Part shown: one piece after another, positions 36,436 to 44,576 of the stretch
Position numbering within the stretch: position 1 is the stretch's first letter
Layout of the letters: each line of letters begins with the position of its first letter
Source of the DNA: a virus
Length of the DNA stretch: 64,000 bases
Virus record (IMG/VR): IMGVR_UViG_3300042332_000818
Coordinates: 55,390 to 119,389 of that record
Strand: one strand, 5' to 3'
The notes under the pieces: model-generated
What the model saw: only the letters and a program-made list of their open reading frames with translations
Databases searched by the model: none
What the model was told of the DNA's origin: nothing
Program-made: the position numbers and the translations under genes

Positions 36436-36798
36436 TCCCAACTGTTCACCAAGAGTTACCGCTGCTTGAATACAAGCAGATAGTTCATCTCTGTTCATAT
36501 CACCAAAAGATTTCACATCACCACCTTCAGATGAGATGATAATGAAACCGGCTTTCTGTTTAACATAGAGTTTAACGTCTTCGAAATCCTGGCCGGTGTA
36601 GTTAGAAATCTCTCTGATGGTGGCGTGAAGTTTATTCACTTGTTGTCTTGTACCCTCTGCGGTTACAGCACTAAAGCTGACTTCAACAATCACGTCTTTA
36701 TCAAGATTGCTAACAAATTCTCTATATAGAGATTTATGAGCAAGAGAAACCGGCACAAGACCGGTCTCTCCTTTTTTCATTTTAATAGTAAAGCTCAT
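36424..36798 (-). CDS. NinB-like or recombination-associated protein
   Basis: The 124-residue product contains V-N-K-L-H-A-T-I-R-E-I-S-N-Y-T-G and D-V-K-L-Y-V-K-Q-K-A-G-F. It reads like small phage recombination proteins near NinB, but the match is loose. It overlaps the SF2 helicase stop by 4 bases. Confidence 0.4.
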   Translation of the reverse strand: MSFTIKMKKGETGLVPVSLAHKSLYREFVSNLDKDVIVEVSFSAVTAEGTRQQVNKLHATIREISNYTGQDFEDVKLYVKQKAGFIIISSEGGDVKSFGDMNRDELSACIQAAVTLGEQLGLSL

Positions 36799-37886
36799 CG
36801 TTCCAAGTAAGTTATTTTATTTGGATCAATAGACTTAAGCGCTTCTTGTACCCATTTAGTATCAACGGTATCTCTGTAGCATAGGATATGAATGTTGGAT
36901 ACCATATCAGGATTAAGACGCAGTAGTCGTCCGATTCTCTGATTGGTTTTACGTTCATTACCATATGCATGCATAATGATACCGGTATCTAAATGTGGTA
37001 TAGTAACACCCTCATTTAATTGATCTACACAACTAAGCTTATCAATTTCACCGTCTTTAAACAGTGTGAGGTTAGCTTCAGATTTATAATTACTGCTGTG
37101 ATAGCTGTGCTTACAAATTCTATCAGCCTGTGCTTGAGTATTACAGAAGACAATAGTCTTACCACCAAGCTCTGATAATAAGCTTTTAGCATATTTCTCT
37201 TTAGTGTTGAACTGCTTTAAGGCAGTCATCCTATTAATGATAGCAAACTGATACTCTTGGGTACCTTGTACGCTATTCATTATTCTACTGCTTGCATAAG
37301 CGTATCTCTCTTTTTCTGAAGTTTTAAACGATTTACCGTTCTTCATATTGACTTTAAAGTCTTTTACTTCAGAAAGAGAAAGCATATGTACTATGATTCT
37401 GTAATCATTTAGGATGTTAGCGTTGACTGCTTCATCCACCTTATAACGAAATACAATAGGACAATACTGATTTACCATCTTAGCTTTTTCGGTAAACTGT
37501 CTCACTGGAGGAGTACCGGTCAAACCTAAGATCTTACCCTTATATGTATCAAGAAAGTCTTTGTGTGAATACAAAAGACTATGACACTCATCAAGGTATA
37601 CTACAGTATATTTTAAAGGATCTTTCTTGCCTAATGATAGATAAGTAGTAAAATCAATCTTATCTAGCAGATACTGCATTTTAAATTTAGCAGCATCATC
37701 TTTCCAAGATTGAAAGATTGATACTTTAGGAGCTACTACAAGAAATCTTGCATTAGTATTGTAATGAGAAGCCATATGTGTAAGACCAATTAAAGTCTTA
37801 CCGACACCCATTGAGATACCAAGACCACAACGGAAGTGTTTGTTAGCTTCAACAATCGCTTCCGATTGGACTCTGTCTCTAGACAT
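36795..37886 (-). CDS. SF2 (DEAD/SNF2-like) helicase
   Basis: The 363-residue product has motif I S-M-G-V-G-K-T (25-31), motif II D-E-C-H near 98, motif III G-L-T-G-T-P-P and motif VI Q-R-I-G-R-L-L-R. The two RecA-like lobes are compact. It is likely an ATP-dependent DNA translocase in replication or repair, such as UvsW-type branch migration. Confidence 0.8.
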   Translation of the reverse strand: MSRDRVQSEAIVEANKHFRCGLGISMGVGKTLIGLTHMASHYNTNARFLVVAPKVSIFQSWKDDAAKFKMQYLLDKIDFTTYLSLGKKDPLKYTVVYLDECHSLLYSHKDFLDTYKGKILGLTGTPPVRQFTEKAKMVNQYCPIVFRYKVDEAVNANILNDYRIIVHMLSLSEVKDFKVNMKNGKSFKTSEKERYAYASSRIMNSVQGTQEYQFAIINRMTALKQFNTKEKYAKSLLSELGGKTIVFCNTQAQADRICKHSYHSSNYKSEANLTLFKDGEIDKLSCVDQLNEGVTIPHLDTGIIMHAYGNERKTNQRIGRLLRLNPDMVSNIHILCYRDTVDTKWVQEALKSIDPNKITYLER

Positions 37887-38067
37887 TTTTTAATTTATGT
37901 TTTAGTTCAAGATCAGCATGTATGCTGAGTTTATACTTATCTCTATTCGCTGTTATGTAGTTTTTTAACACATGTGGATCTTGCGCAATCCACTGCATAA
38001 TACTACGTTTAGTTTCGTTGATTGTCAGGTAATCGTTGTTAGCGAGTTTGATAAGTTCTAATCTCAT
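37879..38067 (-). CDS. Small unknown protein
   Basis: The 62-residue helical product overlaps the helicase start by 8 bases and the HNH gene stop by 4 bases. No motif is visible. Its place suggests coupling to the helicase. Confidence 0.6.
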   Translation of the reverse strand: MRLELIKLANNDYLTINETKRSIMQWIAQDPHVLKNYITANRDKYKLSIHADLELKHKLKNV

Positions 38068-38465
38068 AATCTGTTTTCTGAAAAACCTAATTCTTTGGCT
38101 TCTGTAGGGTGAGTTTCAATCCAAGTATGGCAAATTCTACACACTGGAAGCCAGGTTGTTGTAATCAAATAGTATTTACCTCGGCCGGCTTTATGATGCA
38201 CATCTGTAGCAACATTAGTACAACCGGGAACTTTTGCTCTGCATACCGGATGAAGAGTCAGGTAATCCTTTCTTAATTTGGAATATACCTGATCTTCTCC
38301 AGCTTTCTTGGAAGATTTGGCAGGAATCTTTTTTGCAGGTGTGATGCGTCCAGCACACTCTTTACAATAACGGTCCCTACCAATTGTCTTCCATATGTAT
38401 TGCTCAGTCTCACAACCAGAGCACATTTTCTTTTTAGCCTTCATCATCGTCTGAGTCTTCGTCAT
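38064..38465 (-). CDS. HNH/NinG-like zinc-binding nuclease
   Basis: The 133-residue product has an N-terminal zinc ribbon (C-S-G-C and C-K-E-C), a Lys-rich linker and an HNH-like core: C-T-N-V-A-T-D-V-H-H-K-A-G-R-G and C-R-I-C-H-T-W-I. This matches NinG/HNH proteins of phages that act in recombination or packaging. The acidic upstream gene overlaps its start. Confidence 0.7.
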   Translation of the reverse strand: MTKTQTMMKAKKKMCSGCETEQYIWKTIGRDRYCKECAGRITPAKKIPAKSSKKAGEDQVYSKLRKDYLTLHPVCRAKVPGCTNVATDVHHKAGRGKYYLITTTWLPVCRICHTWIETHPTEAKELGFSENRL

Positions 38466-38805
38466 CTAAGTCTTCAGTCTCAACTACAAACTCACCAGAC
38501 TCAGCTTCAGCAATCATAGCTTCAATCTTGTTATAGAGTTCAGGCTCAGAATCTTTGATGAGCTCTACAATAGGTGCTAATGATTTTTCAATTGACATGT
38601 ACATCTGTACTACAGGGATTTCCATGATGATCTGTAAATCATCATCTGTAATCTTTGTTTCAGTTTGTACATCCCCAAAGCCGATTGTAATCTTTCGGGT
38701 AGAATAACCTTCAAGAATAAGATCGTTAACATAATCAGCATACTTCTTAAGTCTCAGGTAGATAAAAACAATTTGTTCATTTGTTAGTCCGGCAAGTTGT
38801 GACAT
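38434..38805 (-). CDS. Acidic protein of unknown function
   Basis: The 123-residue product has a helical body and a C-terminal Asp/Glu tail (E-D-L-D-D-E-D-S-D-D-D). It overlaps the HNH gene by 32 bases. DNA mimicry or partner binding by the tail is possible but unsupported. Confidence 0.6.
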   Translation of the reverse strand: MSQLAGLTNEQIVFIYLRLKKYADYVNDLILEGYSTRKITIGFGDVQTETKITDDDLQIIMEIPVVQMYMSIEKSLAPIVELIKDSEPELYNKIEAMIAEAESGEFVVETEDLDDEDSDDDEG

Positions 38806-38807
38806 TA

Positions 38808-39185
38808 TTATTTCAGGTTTAAGAAATTAGGTCCTAGAACTCCGGACTCAAGTAATGCAGTGACAATATCATCTTTGGTGACTTCCAATAGTTTATCATC
38901 TAGAGCAACACGTAAGTCTGGTTGTGTAAAGATAACTCTTTCTGATTGGAGTTGATCATATACATTACCACGACTAAAGAACAAGTTTAAAACATTGTTA
39001 GACTTCTCTACAAGCTTTTGATAGCGAAGAGTTTGAATAATCAGATTAGCTTTCTTACTAACCTTTCTTATTCTATCTTTCTTTTCTTTGGTCATAAGAC
39101 CAATTTGTTCTGGTGTGTAGATCCGAAGACCTAAGATAGCTCTCTTATAGTAAAACGTTTGAGTTTTATTAAGAATAAATTTCAT
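38808..39185 (-). CDS. Unknown basic protein
   Basis: The 125-residue product has a Lys/Arg-rich first half (K-E-K-K-D-R-I-R-K-V-S-K-K) and an acidic C-terminal half. Its start follows a CACACCAC leader of the type seen upstream of several genes in this phage. Function unknown. Confidence 0.6.
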   Translation of the reverse strand: MKFILNKTQTFYYKRAILGLRIYTPEQIGLMTKEKKDRIRKVSKKANLIIQTLRYQKLVEKSNNVLNLFFSRGNVYDQLQSERVIFTQPDLRVALDDKLLEVTKDDIVTALLESGVLGPNFLNLK

Positions 39186-39202
39186 GTGGTGTGGAGTTTA
39201 AA

Positions 39203-39236
39203 TAAGAGGGCCCCCATATTTCAGAGGGCCCCTTAT
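39203..39236 (-). terminator. Leftward terminator after the 39239 gene
   Basis: GGGCCC at 39208-39213 pairs with GGGCCC at 39226-39231, with flanking A/T pairs and a T-rich exit on the minus strand. Confidence 0.6.
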
Positions 39237-39238
39237 CA

Positions 39239-39721
39239 TTAAATATCAAACACGTTCTCGTCTGCTTCAACAAGATTTTGTACTGAAGGAACAACATTAG
39301 AAAGCTTTTGAACTGCTAATGCCTGACGGATTTCTTCAGTATTGTCATGAGCCACAAGAATATCCTTTTGTGTCATGTCTTCAGTGAAAAAAGTCTTACG
39401 GTAAACCGGTTGACCTTTAACTGAACAAATTACACCTGTAGATCCTGCAACTTTAATGTCACGATCCTCAGTTGTAAATGGAGTAAGTTGCTCACGAATT
39501 ACAATTTGACCATTTAAAACTTGTCCTGCAGCAAAATTAAATGCTTCCAGTACGTTTAGCTCACCAACAATTAAAGTACTAACAGACTTGTTTTGAGCAA
39601 AGTTATTAGCAATAGTCAATTTGTCTTGACGAAGAGTAATCCAACCGAAGTTAGGGTTATTCTTAGAAACATTGATAACAGAACCGTTATCGTCACCAGC
39701 AATGTAAACAGAATTTGTCAT
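39239..39721 (-). CDS. Unknown protein with own terminators, possible nucleic-acid binder
   Basis: The 160-residue product is beta-rich, with repeated Val/Ile strands, and ends in an acidic-hydrophobic tip D-E-N-V-F-D-I reminiscent of SSB tails. Strong hairpins lie on both sides, so it appears to be transcribed alone and perhaps abundantly. No family is recognised. Confidence 0.6.
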   Translation of the reverse strand: MTNSVYIAGDDNGSVINVSKNNPNFGWITLRQDKLTIANNFAQNKSVSTLIVGELNVLEAFNFAAGQVLNGQIVIREQLTPFTTEDRDIKVAGSTGVICSVKGQPVYRKTFFTEDMTQKDILVAHDNTEEIRQALAVQKLSNVVPSVQNLVEADENVFDI

Positions 39722-39733
39722 GATTTTAAAATA

Positions 39734-39759
39734 AAAAAAGCCTGCTATTTCTAGCAGGC
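39734..39759 (-). terminator. Strong leftward terminator
   Basis: On the minus strand GCCTGCTA, a GAAA tetraloop and TAGCAGGC form a perfect 8-bp stem followed by a run of T. Confidence 0.85.
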
Positions 39760-39782
39760 AGGTTAAAGTTTGATTTGAAGTT

Positions 39783-40058
39783 TTAGTTATCGTCTCTATG
39801 AAAGTACTCGTCTTTCAACTTTTCTTCTAATGGAATGTCTGGGAGTTCAAGATCAATCTCTTCAATCAGTTCATCCCATTCCTCTATATCATCAAGCACC
39901 ATAGCTCCGGGTTTTTGTAGCACAGATCCAAAGAAAGGATTGTCAATATTCTCTCCGTAGTTTGTAGATATAAGGGAGCGCAACTCTTCATCCGTCAGAT
40001 CAAAATATTGTTCTGTGGATAATTCTATTACTCTCCCATCCGGTAATTGATATAGCAT
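39783..40058 (-). CDS. Acidic unknown protein
   Basis: The 91-residue product is Asp/Glu-rich (E-E-W-D-E-L-I-E-E-I-D-L-E) with no membrane segment. It starts just after a 98-base spacer that carries an ACTTTA/TAAAGT inverted repeat (about 40070-40086). Function unknown. Confidence 0.55.
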   Translation of the reverse strand: MLYQLPDGRVIELSTEQYFDLTDEELRSLISTNYGENIDNPFFGSVLQKPGAMVLDDIEEWDELIEEIDLELPDIPLEEKLKDEYFHRDDN

Positions 40059-40156
40059 ATTGTCATGACTTTACATTATAAAGTTAGACATATACGCATT
40101 TGTTATTAGATAATAGTAAACGATAACATTAAATAAATTGCAGTAATAAAGCTATA

Positions 40157-40528
40157 TTAAGATAATCTAGCGTTAATTAAAGGATGCATCTCCAATGAAC
40201 GCATGATTTCAAGTCTCACTACAGACCTGAAAGGAAAAACTTGTTGTTCTTGAGCAAAATTTGACTCAAGAGTAAACTGTGCTTTTCCATCTATACCCCA
40301 ATGAATTTCGGTAATATTGTTATACAACATACTACCTCCGTTCTTTAGAGTAACTTGGCAATCAAAACCTAGATTACCATTTTCGCAAATAATTTCTGTC
40401 TCTACAGCATTATAAATAGGCCGACCAAGAAACAAAAATTCTGGTTTATGAGTAACACGATCTAGAACCTTAATATCATCAATATTACGGTTCATAGAGT
40501 AGTACTCAGCTGACTTTGAGCGTTCCAT
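40157..40528 (-). CDS. Unknown protein
   Basis: The 123-residue product appears beta-rich and soluble. It overlaps the upstream zinc-ribbon gene by 23 bases. No motif is recognised. Confidence 0.55.
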   Translation of the reverse strand: MERSKSAEYYSMNRNIDDIKVLDRVTHKPEFLFLGRPIYNAVETEIICENGNLGFDCQVTLKNGGSMLYNNITEIHWGIDGKAQFTLESNFAQEQQVFPFRSVVRLEIMRSLEMHPLINARLS

Positions 40529-40712
40529 CAGGTAACAAAATTAACTCATGTCCACAGAATAAACACTCATAATTATTATCAGTTATTTGCTCTACCATCT
40601 TTGTTTCAAGACAGTTAGGACACTGATGACCACTTGGTGTGTCGCCATAATACATTTGGCGTTCTTCATTTTCCTCCTGGAGTTCAATGAAGAGTTCTTT
40701 CATTCTACCCAT
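40506..40712 (-). CDS. Zinc-ribbon protein
   Basis: The 68-residue product has C-P-N-C and C-L-F-C-G spaced about 19 residues apart, a four-Cys zinc ribbon. A Glu-rich helix precedes it. Such small ribbons often bind nucleic acid or polymerase. It overlaps its neighbours on both sides. Confidence 0.65.
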   Translation of the reverse strand: MGRMKELFIELQEENEERQMYYGDTPSGHQCPNCLETKMVEQITDNNYECLFCGHELILLPDGTLKVS

Positions 40713-40911
40713 TGTTTACTATTTCTTGTTCATCTCCGGGATCACTACCCTCAATAAATGTGGGAGTATCTAATTCATCATAAGCTTGTACCATACGACT
40801 AATGTATTCAGTGATTAATGTAAAATTAGAATTCTTAGGAATAAGCATAGAGATCTTATCACCCTTGTATTTAATGGTGATTTTGACTTTATTGTCTTTA
40901 AGCGTTGCCAT
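40705..40911 (-). CDS. Small unknown protein
   Basis: I use M-A-T-L-K-D (40911). The product of 68 residues has a short beta-rich N-terminus and an acidic end. It overlaps the MazG-like gene by 14 bases. Function unknown. Confidence 0.5.
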   Translation of the reverse strand: MATLKDNKVKITIKYKGDKISMLIPKNSNFTLITEYISRMVQAYDELDTPTFIEGSDPGDEQEIVNNG

Positions 40912-41200
40912 CTTTAATGAATACACCATTTACAGTCTTACCTGTACGGTTTTTAATTACATCATAAGCGGCTTGCAAGCATTCTTCTGCAGAGAATCCG
41001 CATTGCTTAGCCAGGATAATAAGGGTAACAAATGAATCACCAATACCATCTTTCAGTTCGGGTGTGTTGTTCTTTGCAAGAGCTCCGGCTGTTTCACCAA
41101 CCTCTTCCATTACTTTAAGCATTTGCTTTGGTGCATTCTCAGGTTTATCAATACCCTTGTCAGCAGCCCACTGCTCAACCAATCTAACTAACTCAGTCAT
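40898..41200 (-). CDS. MazG-like nucleotide pyrophosphohydrolase
   Basis: I use M-T-E-L-V-R at 41200, since the longer frame overlaps the membrane-protein gene. The 100-residue product has K-V-M-E-E-V-G-E-T-A-G-A and D-G-I-G-D-S-F-V-T-L-I, the E-x-x-E and E/D-x-x-D metal motifs of MazG. Family members hydrolyse NTPs, dNTPs or alarmones such as ppGpp. It may adjust nucleotide pools or host starvation signalling. Confidence 0.75.
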   Translation of the reverse strand: MTELVRLVEQWAADKGIDKPENAPKQMLKVMEEVGETAGALAKNNTPELKDGIGDSFVTLIILAKQCGFSAEECLQAAYDVIKNRTGKTVNGVFIKDGNA

Positions 41201-41622
41201 TCTTCGATTTTTTGAAATGTTAATATATAGTGCTTGTTGTGTTCTTGTGTTATAGATGAAACAATACAGTTTTTCCATACATGATAGATACTTACCATGT
41301 CAGTACCCACAAAGATTGCAGGACCACCAGAAGGGTCTATCATATAAAGATCTGTATCTGAATCATCGTTAGCATAAGCAACACGATAGTAATCAGTTTC
41401 AAAGGTCATCTGAATCTGATTAAAGTTTATCTGTACAAAGTAAATCTTATCACCATATCGGTTAATGTATTCAGTATGATGCATTGTCCATACTTGTTCA
41501 GGTTCTTCATCCCAAAAAGCATCATATGTATCATTCTCTTGTCTAGTAACTACAACTACCTGAGCGTAGATAACTAGACCCAATAGTATAGCCAATACTA
41601 TTAAAGCAATAAGTGTTATCAT
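41197..41622 (-). CDS. Membrane-anchored protein of unknown function
   Basis: I use M-I-T-L-I-A at 41622, because the longer frame runs through the tRNA gene. The product of about 141 residues has an N-terminal membrane helix (I-A-L-I-V-L-A-I-L-L-G-L-V-I-Y-A) and a soluble acidic domain. It overlaps the MazG-like gene by 4 bases. Confidence 0.6.
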   Translation of the reverse strand: MITLIALIVLAILLGLVIYAQVVVVTRQENDTYDAFWDEEPEQVWTMHHTEYINRYGDKIYFVQINFNQIQMTFETDYYRVAYANDDSDTDLYMIDPSGGPAIFVGTDMVSIYHVWKNCIVSSITQEHNKHYILTFQKIEE

Positions 41623-41642
41623 AAAAAAGTGAATTAAGTTTG

Positions 41643-41715
41643 AGCCTCCTATAGGAATCGAACCCACAACCTACTGAGTACAAATCAGTTGCTCTACCAG
41701 TTGAGCTAAGGAGGC
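41643..41715 (-). tRNA. tRNA-Thr (anticodon TGT)
   Basis: The minus strand folds as a full cloverleaf: acceptor GCCTCCT/AGGAGGC, D arm GCTC/GAGC, anticodon arm ACTGA-TTTGTAC-TCAGT with anticodon TGT, and a T arm with TTCGATT. It decodes ACA. No CCA is encoded. Confidence 0.9.
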
Positions 41716-41720
41716 TTATT

Positions 41721-41801
41721 TTAAAGTTTAGAGTTCTTACGTTCTCCCTGCTTTAAAATTGCATACAGCAAGATAACAATAATAATTCCAATTATAATCA
41801 T
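41721..41801 (-). CDS. 26-residue single-span membrane microprotein
   Basis: The frame starts in a 4-base overlap with the upstream gene and encodes a hydrophobic helix (I-I-I-G-I-I-I-V-I-L-L-Y-A-I-L) and a basic tail. It ends six bases before the tRNA-Thr 5' end. Coupling supports translation; function unknown. Confidence 0.45.
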   Translation of the reverse strand: MIIIGIIIVILLYAILKQGERKNSKL

Positions 41802-42067
41802 TTGGTAGAGGATCTTTTAATGATACCAACTAGAGTAATAAGATCCTCTTCATTGGTAACATTATTAGTCATAGAATCAAAGATTGAAACAACCCAACCA
41901 TCATTAACAGCTTCATCGTGAGCATTTGTAATCAAACAAATATCACCAATATCTAAACTGTAATAGTAGTAGTCATTCTCGTAACCAGATTCTTCTTTTG
42001 TTACGGTAGTGCTTATAAAGCCTTGAGCTTGAAGAGTTTCTTCTTTAATATCAGAATACTTCTTCAT
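41798..42067 (-). CDS. Small unknown protein
   Basis: The 89-residue product is acidic, with Y-E-N-D-Y-Y-Y-Y in the middle and no membrane segment. It overlaps both neighbours. Function unknown. Confidence 0.55.
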   Translation of the reverse strand: MKKYSDIKEETLQAQGFISTTVTKEESGYENDYYYYSLDIGDICLITNAHDEAVNDGWVVSIFDSMTNNVTNEEDLITLVGIIKRSSTK

Positions 42068-42296
42068 CTAAACTAAGATTAGCTTCATTTAAAAAACGAT
42101 GAAATTGCTCACGAGTTTTTTCGTAAGCTTTATACTCATCTTCAGGCATAGAATCTGGAGCATGCTTTGTATTAGCACGTAACCACATATCAAATTCCCA
42201 CATAGTTAGCCTCCACTTCTGACCATTAAGGGCATCCATAAAATGCACTTTGTCAAAACCTTCAGCATCAAAATCAAATCTCATTACTACTTTCAT
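42051..42296 (-). CDS. Small unknown protein
   Basis: The 81-residue product contains W-R-L-T-M-W-E-F-D-M-W-L and a helical second half. It overlaps the chorismate mutase-like gene by 23 bases. Function unknown. Confidence 0.55.
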   Translation of the reverse strand: MKVVMRFDFDAEGFDKVHFMDALNGQKWRLTMWEFDMWLRANTKHAPDSMPEDEYKAYEKTREQFHRFLNEANLSLDEEVF

Positions 42297-42582
42297 AGAT
42301 AATAATATTTTGTCTCATAATAGAGTAGTTAAACACAAGATCGTAGATGCGTCTCATCATAGAGGCAGACACCCCTGATCTAATTGCTGCATCTTTAAGC
42401 TTATCATAGATTTCATGCTGTCTAGATTCGGACATTTCGGTAATTCCATGTTCTTTCTTTAGATGTGCAATAAGTTCTACTAAGCTCATTCTAACAGCAA
42501 ACATATTACAAATAGCTTCATCAACCGCATCAATATCCTCACGAATATCATTCAGTCTAGATTCAAATTCACTCTTTTCCAT
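42274..42582 (-). CDS. Chorismate mutase-like (AroQ-fold) protein
   Basis: I use M-E-K-S-E-F at 42582. The 102-residue all-helical product follows the AroQ pattern: L-N-D-I-R-E-D-I-D-A-V-D in helix 1, V-R-M-S-L, L-K-K-E-H-G, a later E-S-R-Q-H-E and a final I-M-R-Q. Arg, Arg, Lys, Arg and Gln thus fall at the known active-site positions. The enzyme would convert chorismate to prephenate in aromatic amino acid synthesis. It may instead be a repurposed fold. Confidence 0.55.
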   Translation of the reverse strand: MEKSEFESRLNDIREDIDAVDEAICNMFAVRMSLVELIAHLKKEHGITEMSESRQHEIYDKLKDAAIRSGVSASMMRRIYDLVFNYSIMRQNIIIYESSNEI

Positions 42583-42814
42583 ATGTTTCAAAGTAGTATT
42601 GGTCGTTAAGGTCTTTACCACCAGAGTTTTTGCAGTCAAGCCATCCGATGTCGTAAGCATTCATAATCTGCCACTTCTCTTTTTCAAGGTAGATATGCTC
42701 TATAAGATTTTTAGCTTGATTAATACCAATAACCTCACGCCTCCAATCATTCTGGATGTAGACTGCTTCTAAATCATTCAGAGCATCCATAAGCTCTTGC
42801 ATTGCTGTTTTCAT
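42569..42814 (-). CDS. Small unknown protein
   Basis: The 81-residue product is helical with a short G-W-L-D-C-K-N-S-G-G segment near the end. It overlaps both neighbours by a few bases. Function unknown. Confidence 0.55.
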   Translation of the reverse strand: MKTAMQELMDALNDLEAVYIQNDWRREVIGINQAKNLIEHIYLEKEKWQIMNAYDIGWLDCKNSGGKDLNDQYYFETYGKE

Positions 42815-43443
42815 TGTTCTTTATTCTCTAATTTTCTCTCAAGCTCTTCTAATTGTGCTTCAAATCGTTCAATACTCCCCCAAATAATTGAAGCATCTGG
42901 GTCTAGAGCTTTGATTTGCTCAACTAATTCTTTTTGACGACCATCTGAATAGAATCCGTGTTCAATCCACATAGCTAAATTTTGAAGGTGTTTAGGTGCT
43001 GAGATTGAAATTCTCAAATCGTAATGTGACCATTTAGTCTTCCAATCCCAGAATACAATACCTTTAGTTAGCTTACGATGTAAGTTACTTAACCTGTGGT
43101 TACGAACCCTTACAATACTCTTATCGTTTCCAAATACATGTAAGAACCGTAAAAACCAACGTGGACACCACTTTGGTTTAGCTTCATAATCTAAAGCAAG
43201 AACTAAAGAATACAGTGCTTCAAAGTAAGCACCATCATCTTTCCACATATGAATTCCTAAATATCCGTATTTTTCAAAACTTTTAGGAAAGAAGATATAC
43301 CGTAGATCATCCCATTCTAGATTACGGGTATGAATCATACCCTTAGAACGACCTTTCCAGAAAAGCATAGATTGAGCAAACTCTCTAGCTTTCTGACTAA
43401 AAGATCTAGTATCCTTTCTATAAAATTTGCTGTTTTTTTTCAT
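42811..43443 (-). CDS. Unknown Trp/Arg-rich protein
   Basis: The 210-residue product is rich in Trp, Arg and Lys (K-P-K-W-C-P-R-W-F-L-R-F-L) and ends in a Glu/Lys coiled helix. Its start is preceded by the repeated A-C-A-C-C-A-A-C-G-A-G-A-A leader. I recall similar lengths in other phages, but no function. Confidence 0.6.
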   Translation of the reverse strand: MKKNSKFYRKDTRSFSQKAREFAQSMLFWKGRSKGMIHTRNLEWDDLRYIFFPKSFEKYGYLGIHMWKDDGAYFEALYSLVLALDYEAKPKWCPRWFLRFLHVFGNDKSIVRVRNHRLSNLHRKLTKGIVFWDWKTKWSHYDLRISISAPKHLQNLAMWIEHGFYSDGRQKELVEQIKALDPDASIIWGSIERFEAQLEELERKLENKEQ

Positions 43444-43601
43444 TTCTCGTTGGTGTTAGTATTCCAATAGTATTCGCACTTTCCATCTTTGATAGGTGGG
43501 TTCATAAAGTAGGATTGGTGCCACCCAGCGGTAGCTGTGTATCGGTAGCAGGTCATCTTGAGGTCGCAATCTGCGCCACTACATTTAGTTATGTCAGCCA
43601 T
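43440..43601 (-). CDS. Small Cys-rich conserved-type phage protein
   Basis: The 53-residue product has four Cys: K-C-S-G-A-D-C, M-T-C-Y-R-Y and G-K-C-E-Y-Y-W. The C-Y-R-Y, Q-S-Y-F and P-P-I-K-D-G-K-C-E-Y-Y-W series recalls a small protein seen in many phages. It probably binds zinc. Its last codons form the leader of the next gene, and the ATGA overlap couples them. Confidence 0.65.
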   Translation of the reverse strand: MADITKCSGADCDLKMTCYRYTATAGWHQSYFMNPPIKDGKCEYYWNTNTNEK

Positions 43602-43613
43602 TAATGTTAAATG

Positions 43614-43877
43614 TTACCAGTCAAAACTTTCATTAAATACTTCTTTATTATTAGAGTCAAGCACTCTAACCCTGTTCCAGTCATTACAATCGCCAAATGG
43701 AACGGGGGTATTGCTAACATTATATTTATAGATGTCATCAGAACTACCTCCATAAATGCATATCAGTTTATATCCATCTTCTGATTCACCTACAAACGTA
43801 AATGTATATTTGTAGTAATTGTAAAAAGATACCTTAGTGTCTTTAAACTTCTCGTTTACTTCTGCTTTTGCTTTCAT
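43614..43877 (-). CDS. Small unknown beta-rich protein
   Basis: The 87-residue product alternates Tyr/Phe strands (Y-N-Y-Y-K-Y-T-F-T-F) and has no membrane segment. Its start carries the repeated leader motif. Function unknown. Confidence 0.55.
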   Translation of the reverse strand: MKAKAEVNEKFKDTKVSFYNYYKYTFTFVGESEDGYKLICIYGGSSDDIYKYNVSNTPVPFGDCNDWNRVRVLDSNNKEVFNESFDW

Positions 43878-43889
43878 TTCTCGTTGGTG

Positions 43890-44153
43890 TTAAGAAAACA
43901 AAGCATCAAAGAACCACTCACCAAACGATTTAATTTCTTTTGGCTTAGAAGGTTTAACCTTTACTGGATTTTGTAGAAATTCTGTCATCATTGCCATCAT
44001 AAAGATTTCGTGGTGCTTTTCTGGAATATCTGTAAAATCACCAATAATTTTTATAGGCAATCTTCCGTATCCATAAATTACCACTTCGGTATCAATAGCC
44101 ACTTTAGGTTCTACATTAACCGTTATATTGTTTGTGTTTTCTGATATAAACAT
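43890..44153 (-). CDS. Small unknown protein
   Basis: The 87-residue product has a beta-rich first half and a Lys/Pro linker before a short amphipathic end (G-E-W-F-F-D-A-L-F). It also starts after the repeated leader motif. Function unknown. Confidence 0.55.
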   Translation of the reverse strand: MFISENTNNITVNVEPKVAIDTEVVIYGYGRLPIKIIGDFTDIPEKHHEIFMMAMMTEFLQNPVKVKPSKPKEIKSFGEWFFDALFS

Positions 44154-44165
44154 TTCTCGTTGGTG

Positions 44166-44549
44166 TTAGACAATTCTATATCCTTTATATTCACATTTTG
44201 AGCAGTGAACATTCTTTTGTGCAGGATGGCTTGTTAAGGTCATCATTGGATTACTATCCATTAATTCGTTCCCACACTTTGGACAAGCAATACCATTTGG
44301 TATTGGTTCATTGGAAAACCAACGAGTTTGAGTAGACCAAGCGTTAGAGTTATGTTCATCTAATGACTTTAATCCACTATGGGTTGATGTTTTTGTGGTG
44401 TTAAAGGTTTCGTTTAATAGTTTTGCTAAATCTTGAGCATCTTCTCCGATAGAGCCAATCTTCTCACCATCTAAGAACACATCGTATCCGTAGGTGTCAC
44501 AGCATCCATCACCGCAGGTGTGGTTGTAGTATTCAAGTGTTATTTTCAT
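44166..44549 (-). CDS. Zinc-ribbon protein with Cys-rich N-terminus
   Basis: The 127-residue product has C-G-D-G-C-C near the start and a C-terminal ribbon, C-P-K-C-G-N-E-L and C-S-K-C-E-Y. It lies downstream of the structured RNA at 44577-44706 and starts after a leader motif split by a short insertion. Function unknown. Confidence 0.6.
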   Translation of the reverse strand: MKITLEYYNHTCGDGCCDTYGYDVFLDGEKIGSIGEDAQDLAKLLNETFNTTKTSTHSGLKSLDEHNSNAWSTQTRWFSNEPIPNGIACPKCGNELMDSNPMMTLTSHPAQKNVHCSKCEYKGYRIV

Positions 44550-44576
44550 TTCTCGTTCGCTAAAGGTGTTAAAATA

